64,000 nucleotides of DNA from Erythrobacter sp047872805 (GCF_047872805.1 NZ_JBLQUK010000001.1:715807-779806); one strand, 5' to 3'. Positions 8,936-16,964 are shown, numbered from the stretch's first letter. Notes: generated from the sequence alone by a model not told the origin. Numbers and translations are program-made.

Positions 8936-9987
8936 AGCGATTTCCATTCTTCCTTTGACGGGAGCGGCGCGAAGATCGCGTCGAGCAGCTCTTCGGTCAC
9001 ATCCTCGGGCGTTGCCGGGTTCCATTTGGGATCGTGGGTCTTGTCGGTGATGACCGCGCGCACCCCTTCGGCGAAATCGGGGCGGGTCAGCACGCGCGAC
9101 GCAATGCGATATTCCATCCGCATATTCTCGGCAAAATCACTCAGCCCCGCGCTTATCGCCAACTGGCGCAGCGCCACCTTGCAGGTTTGCGGGCTTTTGG
9201 TGCCAAGCGTGTCGCGTTCCTTTTGCGCCCATTCGTCGCCGTCCGCGATGGCTGTTTCGAGGCTGGCGAGGATGTCTTCATAGCGGTCGGAGGAGAAATG
9301 TTTGGCGATCTTGTCCGCGTTGTTCTTGATCCGGGCATCGGGCGGTGTGCCGACCGGTTCGGACAGAATGCCCGCGATGCGTCCCGGCCGTTCGGCGATG
9401 CGCGCCTTCAGATCATCGATCATGGTGCTGGGCACGTAATGCGTGGCGAGGCCGGTCCACAGCGCCTCTGCCCCTTCAAGCCGCGCGCCGGTCAGCGCCA
9501 GAAATTGCCCGATCCGTCCGCCGATCCGCGAAAGATACCAGCCGCCGCCGACATCGGGGAACAGGCCTATCCCGGTTTCGGGCATGGCGAAACGGGTGTT
9601 TTCTGTCGCCACCCGAAACTTTGCGGGCAGCGAAATGCCGACCCCGCCGCCCATGGTGATGCCGTCCATGAAGGCGACAATTGGCTTGGGATAGGTGAAC
9701 ATCTGGTGGTTCAATTGATATTCGTCGTGAAAGAATTTGCGGCCCGAAACCCCGCCATCATTGAGCGCTGAATCCCGCAAAAAAGCGATATCGCCGCCTG
9801 CGCAAAAACCGCGTCCGTCATCGTGATCGAGGATGATCGCCTCGATTGCGTCATCCTTTTCCCACTCCATGAGAGCGGCTGACATTGTGTGGCACATCTC
9901 CAGCGTCAGTGCGTGGAGCGCCTTGGGCCGGTTGAGGCTGATATGCCCGATGGGGCCGTTGGTGCGGGTGAGAACGTCGTCGGTCAT
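8932..9987 (-). CDS. 3-hydroxyisobutyryl-CoA hydrolase (crotonase superfamily)
   Basis: The 351-residue protein belongs to the longer crotonase branch that removes CoA from 3-hydroxyisobutyryl-CoA. Landmarks are GRGFCAGGDIAFL, MDGITMGGGVGIS and AMPETGIGLFPDVGGGWYLS, the last holding the acidic residues typical of this hydrolase, plus a C-terminal extension ending in a WxP-type segment (DPKWNPATPEDV). It lies between the VOC gene and the enoyl-CoA hydratase with ATGA overlaps on both sides, so the three genes are translationally coupled. It releases the toxic methacrylyl-derived thioester as free acid for MmsB. Confidence 0.93.
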   Translation of the reverse strand: MTDDVLTRTNGPIGHISLNRPKALHALTLEMCHTMSAALMEWEKDDAIEAIILDHDDGRGFCAGGDIAFLRDSALNDGGVSGRKFFHDEYQLNHQMFTYPKPIVAFMDGITMGGGVGISLPAKFRVATENTRFAMPETGIGLFPDVGGGWYLSRIGGRIGQFLALTGARLEGAEALWTGLATHYVPSTMIDDLKARIAERPGRIAGILSEPVGTPPDARIKNNADKIAKHFSSDRYEDILASLETAIADGDEWAQKERDTLGTKSPQTCKVALRQLAISAGLSDFAENMRMEYRIASRVLTRPDFAEGVRAVITDKTHDPKWNPATPEDVTEELLDAIFAPLPSKEEWKSL

Positions 9988-10385
9988 AGGGCCGTGTCTT
10001 TCGGTTCGATCAGGTCCCAGCGATTGCCAAACGGATCGCTGAACACCGCAACTGTGCCATAGGGTTCGTGGCGGGGTTCTTCATGGAAAGTCACCCCTGC
10101 TGCCGTAAAGCGGTTATGGCAATCGGTGAAGCTATCGGTTTGGAGGAAAAACGCCACCCGCCCGCCAGTCTGATTGCCGATTGCGGCGCGCTGGGCATTA
10201 TCGACAGCCTTGGCAATCAGCAGCCTTGTACCGCCGCCCGACGGCGCGACAACGACCCAGCGTTTCCCCGACCCCATGTCGCAGTCCTCGATCAGATCAA
10301 ACCCGAGCGCGCCGACATAAAAGGCGATGGCCGCGTCGTAATCCGGCACGACGAGCGCGATCATGCCGAGGGCTTCCGTAGTCAT
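9984..10385 (-). CDS. VOC (glyoxalase/bleomycin-resistance fold) protein
   Basis: The 133-residue product is a single vicinal-oxygen-chelate unit: DYDAAIAFYVGALGFDLIED at the start and VAVFSDPFGNRWDLIEP at the end, the usual signature of a C-terminal metal or substrate site. The start at 10385 overlaps the upstream stop as ATGA; a longer in-frame reading simply runs antisense-like through the membrane-protein gene and is rejected. Proteins of this sort include epimerases, lyases and resistance proteins. Its position inside a valine operon is unusual; methylmalonyl-CoA epimerase is also a VOC enzyme, but the sequence resembles generic PhnB/glyoxalase-like proteins more, so no specific function is given. 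Confidence 0.85.
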   Translation of the reverse strand: MTTEALGMIALVVPDYDAAIAFYVGALGFDLIEDCDMGSGKRWVVVAPSGGGTRLLIAKAVDNAQRAAIGNQTGGRVAFFLQTDSFTDCHNRFTAAGVTFHEEPRHEPYGTVAVFSDPFGNRWDLIEPKDTAL

Positions 10386-10828
10386 GACGCGATATGACGT
10401 TGCCGAGAGCCAAAACTCTTTGGAGGAAACAACTTCCAAGCAAATAGCCAGTATCCAAACCCAGCAGCTGAGGTTGAAACTACAAGAATCAAAGGTTCTA
10501 GCAATTCGCTCCAATGGCTGAAGTCGTTCCAATGGCTGAAGAATATCAGCAACATGGACCCCCAAACTGCTCCTGTCAGTGTGTAGACGAACCAGTGTCG
10601 AACCCAGGCCGAACCGAAAAGGCTTTGGATTTCGGAAAAGACCAAGACTGGGATGGCGGGAATAACACCCAACAATAGGGCAACTATGAACACCAAAAAG
10701 GAAGTTTGGGCGAGCCAATCAAGATGGATGAAATGCACGTTGAAGTAGAAGGCGAGGCCCACCAGCGTGACGATTGTCCCGAACACAGCAGCAAAGGCAT
10801 AACCTCCAAGTACCGTGAGCAGCCTCAC
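10382..10828 (-). CDS. Small four-helix membrane protein, unknown function
   Basis: The 148-residue product has four likely membrane helices (about residues 5-28, 42-66, 77-98 and 109-131) and a short basic tail. I recognise no domain. It sits between the acyl-CoA dehydrogenase and VOC genes with ATGA overlaps on both sides, so it is translated with the valine operon. Its base use is clearly more A+T-rich than its neighbours (for example the stretch around 10440-10520), suggesting that it, and perhaps the VOC gene, entered the operon later. A role in transport or membrane association of the pathway cannot be concluded. Confidence 0.75.
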   Translation of the reverse strand: MRLLTVLGGYAFAAVFGTIVTLVGLAFYFNVHFIHLDWLAQTSFLVFIVALLLGVIPAIPVLVFSEIQSLFGSAWVRHWFVYTLTGAVWGSMLLIFFSHWNDFSHWSELLEPLILVVSTSAAGFGYWLFAWKLFPPKSFGSRQRHIAS

Positions 10829-11970
10829 TGGCGCAACAAATCCCGGCCCACGACCATGCGCATGATCTGATTGGTGCCTTCGAGGATCGAATGGACGCGC
10901 AGATCGCGCCAGAAACGTTCGATCGGGTAGTCCTGCAGATAACCATAGCCGCCGTGCAATTGCAGCGCGCGGTCTACGATCGAGGAGCCGTTGTCGGTCG
11001 CCAGCCGCTTGGCCATAGCAGAAAAGCGGGTCTTGTCGGGCGCGTTCTCGGTCACTTTGACTGCGGCCAGATAAAGCAGCGCGCGCGCGGCCTCCAGATC
11101 GGTTGCCATGTCGGCCAGCGTGAACTGGGTGTTCTGGAAATCGGCCACAGCCTTGCCAAACTGGCTGCGTTCCTTGGTGTAACGGATCGCTTCGTCAAGG
11201 CACCTTTGCGCCCCGCCCAGCGAACAGGCGCCGATGTTCAACCGTCCGCCGTCGAGCCCCATCATCGCAATGCGAAACCCTTCGCCTTCGCCGCCGACGA
11301 TATTTTCGGCAGGGACGCGGACATCCTCAAGGATAAGCTGTGCGGTCGGCTGCGAATGCCAGCCGAGTTTTTTCTCATTCGCGCCAAAGGAAACGCCGGG
11401 CATGTCCTTTTCGATCACCATGCAGGTGATGCCCTTGGGCCCATCCTCCCCCGTGCGGACCATTGCGACGTAGATTTCGTTCGAGCCAGCGCCCGAAATA
11501 AACTGTTTGGTGCCGTTCAGTACGTAATGATCACCGTCCCGCTTTGCCGTGGTTTTGAGCGCTGCGGCGTCCGATCCGCTTGATGGCTCGGTCAGGCAAT
11601 AGCTGGCAATCTTTTCCATGCCGATGAGATCGGGGAGATATTTGTCCTTCACGGTCTGTGAACCGAAGCGGTCGATCATCCAAGCGGCCATGTTGTGGAT
11701 CGAGATGAAAGCGGAGGTGGAGGGGCAGCCATAGGCCATCGCCTCCATGATCAGCGCAGCCTCAAGCCGTCCTAGCCCGATCCCACCCGATTCCTCCGAC
11801 ACATAGATCGCGCCAAAGCCCAGCTCTGCGGAGCGTTTGATCGTGTCGATGGGAAAAATGTGCTTCTCGTCCCACTCCCCGGCATGCGGCGTGATGTTAT
11901 CGGCGGTGAAACGCTGCGCCATTTCCTGGATCGCAAGCTGATCCTCGGTGAGAGAAAATTGTCCGGTCAT
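10825..11970 (-). CDS. Acyl-CoA dehydrogenase, probable isobutyryl-CoA dehydrogenase
   Basis: This 381-residue flavoenzyme should oxidise isobutyryl-CoA to methacrylyl-CoA, the first committed CoA step of valine breakdown in this operon. Family marks are YCLTEPSSGSDAAAL (FAD and substrate contact), LHGGYGYLQDYPIERFWRD and the base glutamate in ILEGTNQIMRMVVGRDL. The ATG at 11970 begins MTGQFSLTEDQL, the normal N-terminus; a longer in-frame reading adds 81 residues of unlikely sequence. It is the first gene of the six-gene operon. The 150-bp gap to the divergent gene at 12121 should carry its promoter. Substrate is inferred from the neighbours. Confidence 0.92.
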   Translation of the reverse strand: MTGQFSLTEDQLAIQEMAQRFTADNITPHAGEWDEKHIFPIDTIKRSAELGFGAIYVSEESGGIGLGRLEAALIMEAMAYGCPSTSAFISIHNMAAWMIDRFGSQTVKDKYLPDLIGMEKIASYCLTEPSSGSDAAALKTTAKRDGDHYVLNGTKQFISGAGSNEIYVAMVRTGEDGPKGITCMVIEKDMPGVSFGANEKKLGWHSQPTAQLILEDVRVPAENIVGGEGEGFRIAMMGLDGGRLNIGACSLGGAQRCLDEAIRYTKERSQFGKAVADFQNTQFTLADMATDLEAARALLYLAAVKVTENAPDKTRFSAMAKRLATDNGSSIVDRALQLHGGYGYLQDYPIERFWRDLRVHSILEGTNQIMRMVVGRDLLRQ

Positions 11971-12120
11971 GGGCAATGCTCTAACCGGGTTGAGAAGCTT
12001 AGAAAAGGGCGCGCGGCCTGCTTTGTTTGTTAGGTCCTGACCCTTGGGCAGTTTCGCCGGAATGCGCCGGAACTGCCGAAAAGACGTAACCGAATCGCGA
12101 GCAATCGCGTATCTATCGCT

Positions 12121-12540
12121 ATGATCATGGATTCGCCCGTAACCCGTCCGCGCCTTGTGCTGGTTTACAATGCCGACAGCGGCATCATCAATGCGTTGAT
12201 GCATGCGGTGCACAAGCAGATATTTCCATCGAGCTATCCCTGCTCGCTATGCGCGATCACCTATGGCGCGGTGTCGATGCGGGGCGAATGGCGGCGATTT
12301 CTCGACAGTCTGCCGATGGACATTGTGATTCATCACAAGGATGATTTTGCCGCCGCTTTTCCTGGTCACGGCATTGCGCTGCCAGCGGTTCTGGTTGCCG
12401 ATAGCGACGCCAAGCCAAAGGTCCTGATTGCGGCCGAGGAACTCGATGCGATGACGGACGCGGCGCAATTGATGGAGCGGGTGGAAGAGGCATTGATCAG
12501 CGAACAGGTGTTCGGCGTGAATATGCGCGACGTGGCCTAA
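12121..12540 (+). CDS. Conserved hypothetical protein with CxxC motif
   Basis: The 139-residue product starts with RPRLVLVYNADSGIINAL and has a CSLC pair near residue 41 within SYPCSLCAITYG, then FHH/IHHKDDF-like and ALPAVLVADSD segments. The fold looks like a thioredoxin-like alpha/beta protein, but the CxxC spacing could equally bind metal. Similar proteins occur in related marine alphaproteobacteria with no assigned role. A second in-frame ATG two codons downstream (12127) could be the true start; no strong Shine-Dalgarno separates them. It is divergent from the acyl-CoA dehydrogenase gene and its stop overlaps the convergent RidA-family gene by 4 nt. Confidence 0.7.
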   Translation: MIMDSPVTRPRLVLVYNADSGIINALMHAVHKQIFPSSYPCSLCAITYGAVSMRGEWRRFLDSLPMDIVIHHKDDFAAAFPGHGIALPAVLVADSDAKPKVLIAAEELDAMTDAAQLMERVEEALISEQVFGVNMRDVA

Positions 12541-12923
12541 CCGATCAACGCTTCTGCTTCGATCTCGATCTTCCATTCTTTCCGGCAGAGCCATGCTACG
12601 CCTGCCATGGTGGCGGCGGGCCGCGCCTGCCCGAACCAGCGCGCATGGACCGCGCCAACGGCAGCCTGATCGCCGAAATCGGTGAGCAACATCCGCGTGC
12701 GCACGACATCGCTGGCTGAACCGCCCAGCTCCTCAATCGCGGCGACAATGATGGCGCAGCACCGGTCGGCCTGTTCGGCGGCGCCCCCGGGTGTGGTCGA
12801 ACCGTCGGGCTCAACCGGTCCGGTGCCTGCGACCACGATCCGGTTGCCGACCCGCACCGCGCGGCAGAACCCGAACTGCGCCTCATAGGGGGAGCCCGAG
12901 GAAACGCGCCGCCGGCCAATCAT
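12537..12923 (-). CDS. RidA family (YjgF/YER057c/UK114) protein
   Basis: The 128-residue product has the Rid-family layout: an N-terminal strand SPYEAQFGFCRAVRVGNRIV, then TGPVEPDG, QADRCCAIIVAAIEELGG, DVVRTRMLLTD and a C-terminal ARPAATMAGV...IEIEAEALI. RidA proteins hydrolyse reactive imines or enamines such as 2-aminoacrylate; other branches have different substrates, so the precise reaction is uncertain. It overlaps the I78-like lipoprotein gene by ATGA and lies in the gene group that starts with mmsA, which suggests co-transcription with valine catabolism. Confidence 0.88.
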   Translation of the reverse strand: MIGRRRVSSGSPYEAQFGFCRAVRVGNRIVVAGTGPVEPDGSTTPGGAAEQADRCCAIIVAAIEELGGSASDVVRTRMLLTDFGDQAAVGAVHARWFGQARPAATMAGVAWLCRKEWKIEIEAEALIG

Positions 12924-13237
12924 CCGCAGGTGACCTGGGTGATGATCATCGCGTCATCATAGCGGATATTCACCCGGTCCTCGCGGTAATCCATCGTCCA
13001 TGCCGAATTGGGCGGGCCCCAGCGGAGCGTGCGCGCCTTGCTTGCGGCAAGGATCGCCGCGCCGCTCGCGGTGCTGGCCTGCTGGCCAATGTATGATTGC
13101 GCCGCCGCAGCATCGCAGTTGCCGGGTGCTGGGCGCGCTGGTTCAAGAGGGGCCTGTGCTGCGGGCGGAGCAGAGCTGCCTGTGCAGCCGATCAGAGCAA
13201 GCGTGGCGGGCACACAGAGGGCAATCTGGCGGATCAT
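12920..13237 (-). CDS. Peptidase inhibitor I78-like lipoprotein
   Basis: The product has a lipoprotein signal ending in LALIGC (lipobox cysteine about residue 18), a proline- and alanine-rich linker, then a short domain from CDAAAAQSYIGQ to TMDYREDRVNIRYDD ending in TQVTCG. This is the pattern of the potato-inhibitor-like I78 family common in proteobacterial periplasms. The ATG at 13237 is chosen because it starts the signal peptide; a longer reading adds 40 residues of shadow sequence. Its stop overlaps the RidA-family start. The 105-residue length fits the family. Actual inhibitory activity is not shown by the sequence. Confidence 0.82.
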   Translation of the reverse strand: MIRQIALCVPATLALIGCTGSSAPPAAQAPLEPARPAPGNCDAAAAQSYIGQQASTASGAAILAASKARTLRWGPPNSAWTMDYREDRVNIRYDDAMIITQVTCG

Positions 13238-13247
13238 CACAAGGCTC

Positions 13248-13715
13248 CTAACTGCATTTTTTGCGCGGGTATTCGTCTGCCACCTTGGGGGCGGTGCCAT
13301 CGGATGTGTGGAGCAAGGTCTGCCCGCCTTTCTCGACCAGCGAGAGCCGCAGAACATTGACCCAGGTTTCGCCTTCGCCCTCCATCACCAGGTCGGCGAC
13401 TGCATCATCGCCATCCTGCCCGACGCCCGCAACCTGACCAAAGCTTTCGTAAAAGGTGATCGAACGCGGGGCGATTTCCATGCGCATGTCGCTGTCGCGC
13501 GAACAGGTGCCGCCGACATAATCCCAAACGCCAAGATAGCGCGCGGGGATCATCCCCGGAGTATCGGCCGGAGGCGGCCCGGCACCATCGCCGAGCCCGC
13601 CGTCCGGCTCGACCGGGATAGGCGTTTCGGAAGGCACGGTCTCATCTGCTGGTTCGGGTGCTCCCCCGCAGGAAGCCAGCGCGAGGGCGAGGAACGCTGC
13701 AAAGGTTACCCGCAC
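13248..13715 (-). CDS. Hypothetical lipoprotein
   Basis: Reading from a GTG at 13715 gives 155 residues beginning with a lipoprotein signal (FAAFLALALASC, lipobox cysteine), a long acid- and proline-rich linker, then a compact domain starting at IPARYLGVWDYVGGTC and ending in EYPRKKCS. Two cysteines in the domain may form a disulfide. No known family is recognised with confidence. The GTG is supported because it lies 5 nt after the mmsA stop and directly precedes the signal; longer readings overlap mmsA out of frame. It probably belongs to the mmsA transcript. Confidence 0.7.
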   Translation of the reverse strand: MRVTFAAFLALALASCGGAPEPADETVPSETPIPVEPDGGLGDGAGPPPADTPGMIPARYLGVWDYVGGTCSRDSDMRMEIAPRSITFYESFGQVAGVGQDGDDAVADLVMEGEGETWVNVLRLSLVEKGGQTLLHTSDGTAPKVADEYPRKKCS

Positions 13716-13720
13716 CGCGC

Positions 13721-15214
13721 CTACCCCATCGTCGGAATGACAAAGGCGTTTGCGCCATCGGGTGAGCCATCGGGCCAGCGCTGAGTGATCTTCTTCTTCT
13801 TGGTCCAGAAGGCGAGGCCATCGGTCCCGTATTGGTCGATGTCGCCAAATCCCGAACGCTTCCACCCGCCAAAGCTGTGATAGGCGACCGGCACCGGGAT
13901 CGGCACGTTGATCCCAACCATGCCGACATTCACCCGGCTCGCAAATTCGCGCGCGGCGTGGCCGTTGCGGGTGAAGATCGCGACCCCGTTGCCATATTGA
14001 TGCTCGCTTGGCAGGCGCACCGCGTGTTCAAAATCATCAGCGCGCACGATCTGGAGCACGGGGCCGAAGATTTCCTCCTGATAGCTCTTCATCTGCGGGG
14101 TCACCCGGTCGATCAGGGTTGGCCCGACAAAGAAGCCCTTCTCATGCCCCTGCAGGCTGAACCCGCGCCCGTCGATCACGATTTCCGCGCCCTCTTCCTC
14201 AGCGGTGGTGATCCATTGTTCGATCCGCGCCTTGTGTTCGGGCGTGACCACCGGGCCGTAATGCGCGTCGGGATCGGTCGAAACGCCAATGCGCAGGGCG
14301 TGGATCGCCGGGATCAGCTTCTCGCGCAGGCGGTTGGCCGTGTCCTCGCCCACCGGCACCACCACCGGCAGCGCCATGCAGCGTTCACCCGCCGAACCAA
14401 AGGCCGCGCCTGCCAGATCGTTCACCACCTGATCGAGATCGGCGTCGGGCATCACGATCCCGTGGTTCTTCGCCCCGCCGAAAGCCTGCACCCGTTTTCC
14501 GTTCTGCGCGCCGCGGTGATAGATGTAATGCGCGATATCGGACGATCCGACAAAGCTGATCGCCGGAATATCGGGATGGTCAAGGATCGCGTCGACCATT
14601 TCCTTGTCCCCGTGGACGACCTGCAGCAGCCCCTCTGGCGCGCCCGCTTCGACGAACAGCTGCGCCAGCCGCACCGGAACGCTGGGATCGCGCTCTGACG
14701 GTTTCAGGATAAACGCATTGCCCGCCGCGATTGCCATGCCGAACATCCACATCGGGATCATCGCCGGGAAATTGAACGGAGTGATGCCTGCCCCAATCCC
14801 CAGCGGTTGACGCATCGAATAGACATCGATCCCCGGCCCCGCGCCTTGGGTGTATTCGCCTTTCAGCACCTGCGGGATACCACAGGCGAATTCGATCACT
14901 TCGAGGCCCCGCTGCACATCGCCCTTGGCATCGTCGACCACTTTGCCATGTTCGGATGCGAGCAGTTCGGCAAGGCTCTGCATGTTCGCCTCGATCAGTT
15001 CCTTGAAGCGGAACATCACGCGGGCGCGTTTCTGAGGGTTGGTCGCGGCCCAGCCGGGCTGGACCTGCTTGGCGGTCGCCACCGCGCGTTCCAGCAGCGC
15101 CGCATCGCCCAGCGCGACCTCGGCCTGCACCTCGCCGGTCGAAGGGTTCCAGACTTGATGTTTGCGAGTTGGCGCGGGGGTGTCGCCGAGGATGAAATGG
15201 TCGATCTGACGCAT
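13721..15214 (-). CDS. mmsA: Methylmalonate-semialdehyde dehydrogenase (CoA-acylating)
   Basis: MmsA converts methylmalonate semialdehyde with NAD and CoA to propionyl-CoA, closing the valine pathway. The 497-residue product has the full aldehyde dehydrogenase fold: PFNFPAMIPMWMFG near the substrate tunnel, SFVGSSDIAHYIY (NAD-binding region) and the catalytic cysteine in GSAGERCMALPVVV. The ATG at 15214 gives the normal MRQIDHFILGD start. It is the first gene of a leftward group containing two lipoproteins and a RidA-family gene, separate from the six-gene operon that holds mmsB. The left edge of the accessory scar lies about 75 bp upstream of its start. Confidence 0.95.
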   Translation of the reverse strand: MRQIDHFILGDTPAPTRKHQVWNPSTGEVQAEVALGDAALLERAVATAKQVQPGWAATNPQKRARVMFRFKELIEANMQSLAELLASEHGKVVDDAKGDVQRGLEVIEFACGIPQVLKGEYTQGAGPGIDVYSMRQPLGIGAGITPFNFPAMIPMWMFGMAIAAGNAFILKPSERDPSVPVRLAQLFVEAGAPEGLLQVVHGDKEMVDAILDHPDIPAISFVGSSDIAHYIYHRGAQNGKRVQAFGGAKNHGIVMPDADLDQVVNDLAGAAFGSAGERCMALPVVVPVGEDTANRLREKLIPAIHALRIGVSTDPDAHYGPVVTPEHKARIEQWITTAEEEGAEIVIDGRGFSLQGHEKGFFVGPTLIDRVTPQMKSYQEEIFGPVLQIVRADDFEHAVRLPSEHQYGNGVAIFTRNGHAAREFASRVNVGMVGINVPIPVPVAYHSFGGWKRSGFGDIDQYGTDGLAFWTKKKKITQRWPDGSPDGANAFVIPTMG

Positions 15215-15575
15215 GGGAAGTCTCCTGTCTCTTGCGACCATCCAATGACGATACGCAGCGTTTGAGGCAAGGGGGTGCGGCCTGCCTAATTTGCTGGGCG
15301 GGGGGCCAGGCAACGATCTGATCGCGGAATACAACAGCGCAGGCACGATGCTTGACCGCTATGTCCACGGTGTGTCAGGAGGTGATGATCCGGCGATTGC
15401 CTATCCGGGCTCCAATGCCGATCACACCGTTGCCGAATATCTCTACGCCGACAGGCTTGGTTCGATTGTGGCGAGCTTCAACCGGAGCGGCGGGCTGGAG
15501 ACGATCAATGCCTATGACGAGTTCGGGATGCCCGGCTCTGCGGGCGGGACGCAGAACAGCGGCAGGTTCCGTTAC

Positions 15576-15619
15576 AGCGAGCCTCGCAGAGGTGCCGGGG
15601 GCACCTCGAGAAGCGAGCG
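15576..15619 (+). repeat. Palindromic insert 1 in the RHS remnant
   Basis: A 44-nt segment sits exactly where RHS proteins normally have only two residues between RFRY and Q-I/A. It forms a hairpin: GAGGTGCC (15589-15596), loop GGG, GGCACCTC (15600-15607). It shares the core TGCCGGGGGCA (15593-15603), a 5' GCGAGC and a 3' GAAGC with the reverse complement of insert 2 at 15647-15687. The insertion is inferred from the interrupted protein motif; the palindrome is seen directly. Confidence 0.8.
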
Positions 15620-15646
15620 CAGATATATATCCCCGAAATCGGGCTG

Positions 15647-15687
15647 CGCGGGCTTCCTTATGCCCCCGGCATAAGGTTCCTGCTCGC
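15647..15687 (-). repeat. Palindromic insert 2 in the RHS remnant
   Basis: A 41-nt segment separates EIGL from YHYKARAY, two motifs that normally join directly. It forms a hairpin: CCTTATGCC (15656-15664), loop CCC, GGCATAAGG (15668-15676). Read on the minus strand it begins GCGAGC, then after exactly 10 nt has TGCCGGGGGCA, then GAAGC, the same arrangement as insert 1 although the upper stem is entirely different in sequence. This marks both as members of one small structured repeat family. Confidence 0.8.
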
Positions 15688-16378
15688 TATCACTACAAGG
15701 CGCGTGCCTACTCGCCGGGGCTCGGGCGGTTCATGCAGACCGACCCGATCGGATATGGCGATGGGCTCAATATGTATGGGTATGTGGGGAATGATCCGGT
15801 GAACAGGGTGGATCCGTTCGGATTACAGGATGAGCTGCCTGATCCATGCAACGGAGGACCAGGTATTTGTGTAACCCCTGGCGAAGATGATTGTGTTGGC
15901 GTCTGCGCCTATCCTGGTGATTCGATTCTTGACGATTTATTCCCGGGAGTATTCCCCTCGGTCCCCACTCCCAACCTCGGCCCGGGCCTTGGGAACGAGA
16001 TTGTCGTAACAGGAAGAAGGCCGCAAAGTGATGAGCCTGAGGATTCGATAGACTGGTCGAAGTTGGGCCAGTGCCTTCAAGACAGTGCCCTCAATCATTA
16101 TGGGCTGGGTGCTGCAACAGCTGCTTCAGGAGCTGCCGCGATACCGCTTCCTAAGGCTATTGTGCCGCCTTATCGAGAGATTGGGGCCAAGACAACGAAT
16201 CTACTCAGTGTTATCGGGCACTATGTTGAGATAAATGTTCCGCGTATGCTCAATAGCAGTAACTTGTTTCGTGTGGCTGGGCGCGCTAATCCTTATGTTT
16301 TCGGAGCACTTCTTGCAGTGGATGTGGCGGTAATAGGGTATGATACATATCAGTGCTACAACAGTGGAAGCGAATGAT

Positions 16379-16687
16379 ATGGATACTGATGCCGATGCAG
16401 AGGAGCTTGTTGTCTCTGTGATTGCGAGGCGTAGCGGTCGGAAATTCTGTGAAATATCTCGCGGCTTACGTCTCGTCCAAGATTTGAAGCTCGATGGCGA
16501 CGACGCAATTGATGCTTTGTTGGAAATATCTAAAGTTACCGGCTTGAGTTTGGATGGATTCCAGGCGGACATGTATTTTCACTCTGAACCTAGCCTTCTA
16601 TCATTGTTCAAAGCGAAAGAAGGGCCAAAGGCCGAACTAACTGTGGGACAAATTGTGTCTGCTGCGACTTCGGGCGGGACGATTTGA
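16379..16687 (+). CDS. DUF1493 family protein (candidate immunity partner)
   Basis: The 102-residue product fits DUF1493, an acyl-carrier-like helical family: LVVSVIARRSGRKFCEIS, then RLVQDLKLDGDDAIDALLEI and ADMYFHSEPSL. The serine that would carry phosphopantetheine in a true carrier is replaced by the acidic GDDA segment, normal for DUF1493. The ATG at 16379 has GGAAG 8 nt upstream, better than the in-frame ATG at 16340 inside the RHS tip. It starts 1 nt after the RHS reading ends and shares its low G+C, the usual arrangement of RHS toxin tip and immunity gene. The immunity role is inference from position only. Confidence 0.7.
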   Translation: MDTDADAEELVVSVIARRSGRKFCEISRGLRLVQDLKLDGDDAIDALLEISKVTGLSLDGFQADMYFHSEPSLLSLFKAKEGPKAELTVGQIVSAATSGGTI

Positions 16688-16964
16688 ATAGCGGGGCTTC
16701 CCAATCACCTTGACGATGTAGGTGTATCTTGAATGCGTGCGCACGCCAGATTTAGAAGGCTCGCCTCACACGTTCCTGGTCATCTGACTCCGGCCTAGTC
16801 CGGCCCACCGCCGTCTCATTGAACCCGTTACGCTTCGAGCGAGACACTGCCTCGCAGAGCCATGGCCCATGCGGGACGGTGTTGACGAAGAAAGTCGAAC
16901 AAACTCCGTGACTTAGCTGTGACCCGATGGCATTGTTCTCGCAAGGAAAAGCGAGAGATTACAG
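16688..16964. other. Gene-free spacer in the accessory scar
   Basis: No reading frame here encodes a recognisable protein. Close to its right end a short inverted repeat (TCTCGC ... GCGAGA, about 16937-16956) lies directly upstream of the resolvase fragment and could be part of its leader. The rest looks like decayed DNA. Confidence 0.5.

Larger units (their letters stand above)
15291..16377 (+). pseudogene. RHS-repeat core remnant with variable C-terminus, broken by two palindromic inserts
   Basis: The reading from 15291 matches the end of an RHS protein (VAEYLYADRLGSIVASFNR, YDEFGMPG, GRFRY), but the conserved core continues in three frames. GRFRY (frame of 15291) is followed by QIYIPEIGL in a second frame (from 15620) and YHYKARAYSPGLGRFMQTDP in a third (from 15688), then the standard RVDPFGL. 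Two inserts of 44 and 41 nt explain the frame changes. The start of the protein, normally over 1000 residues, is missing. After DPFGL comes an A+T-richer tip of about 185 residues with an EIVVTGRR motif at 15995-16018. I recognise no toxin domain. It directly precedes a DUF1493 gene. Confidence 0.85.

Noticed and set aside
15352..15690. Reading the RHS gene as intact from the ATG at 15352
   Set aside because: The first 110 codons of that frame lack RHS sequence; the conserved core before the second insert lies in other frames.
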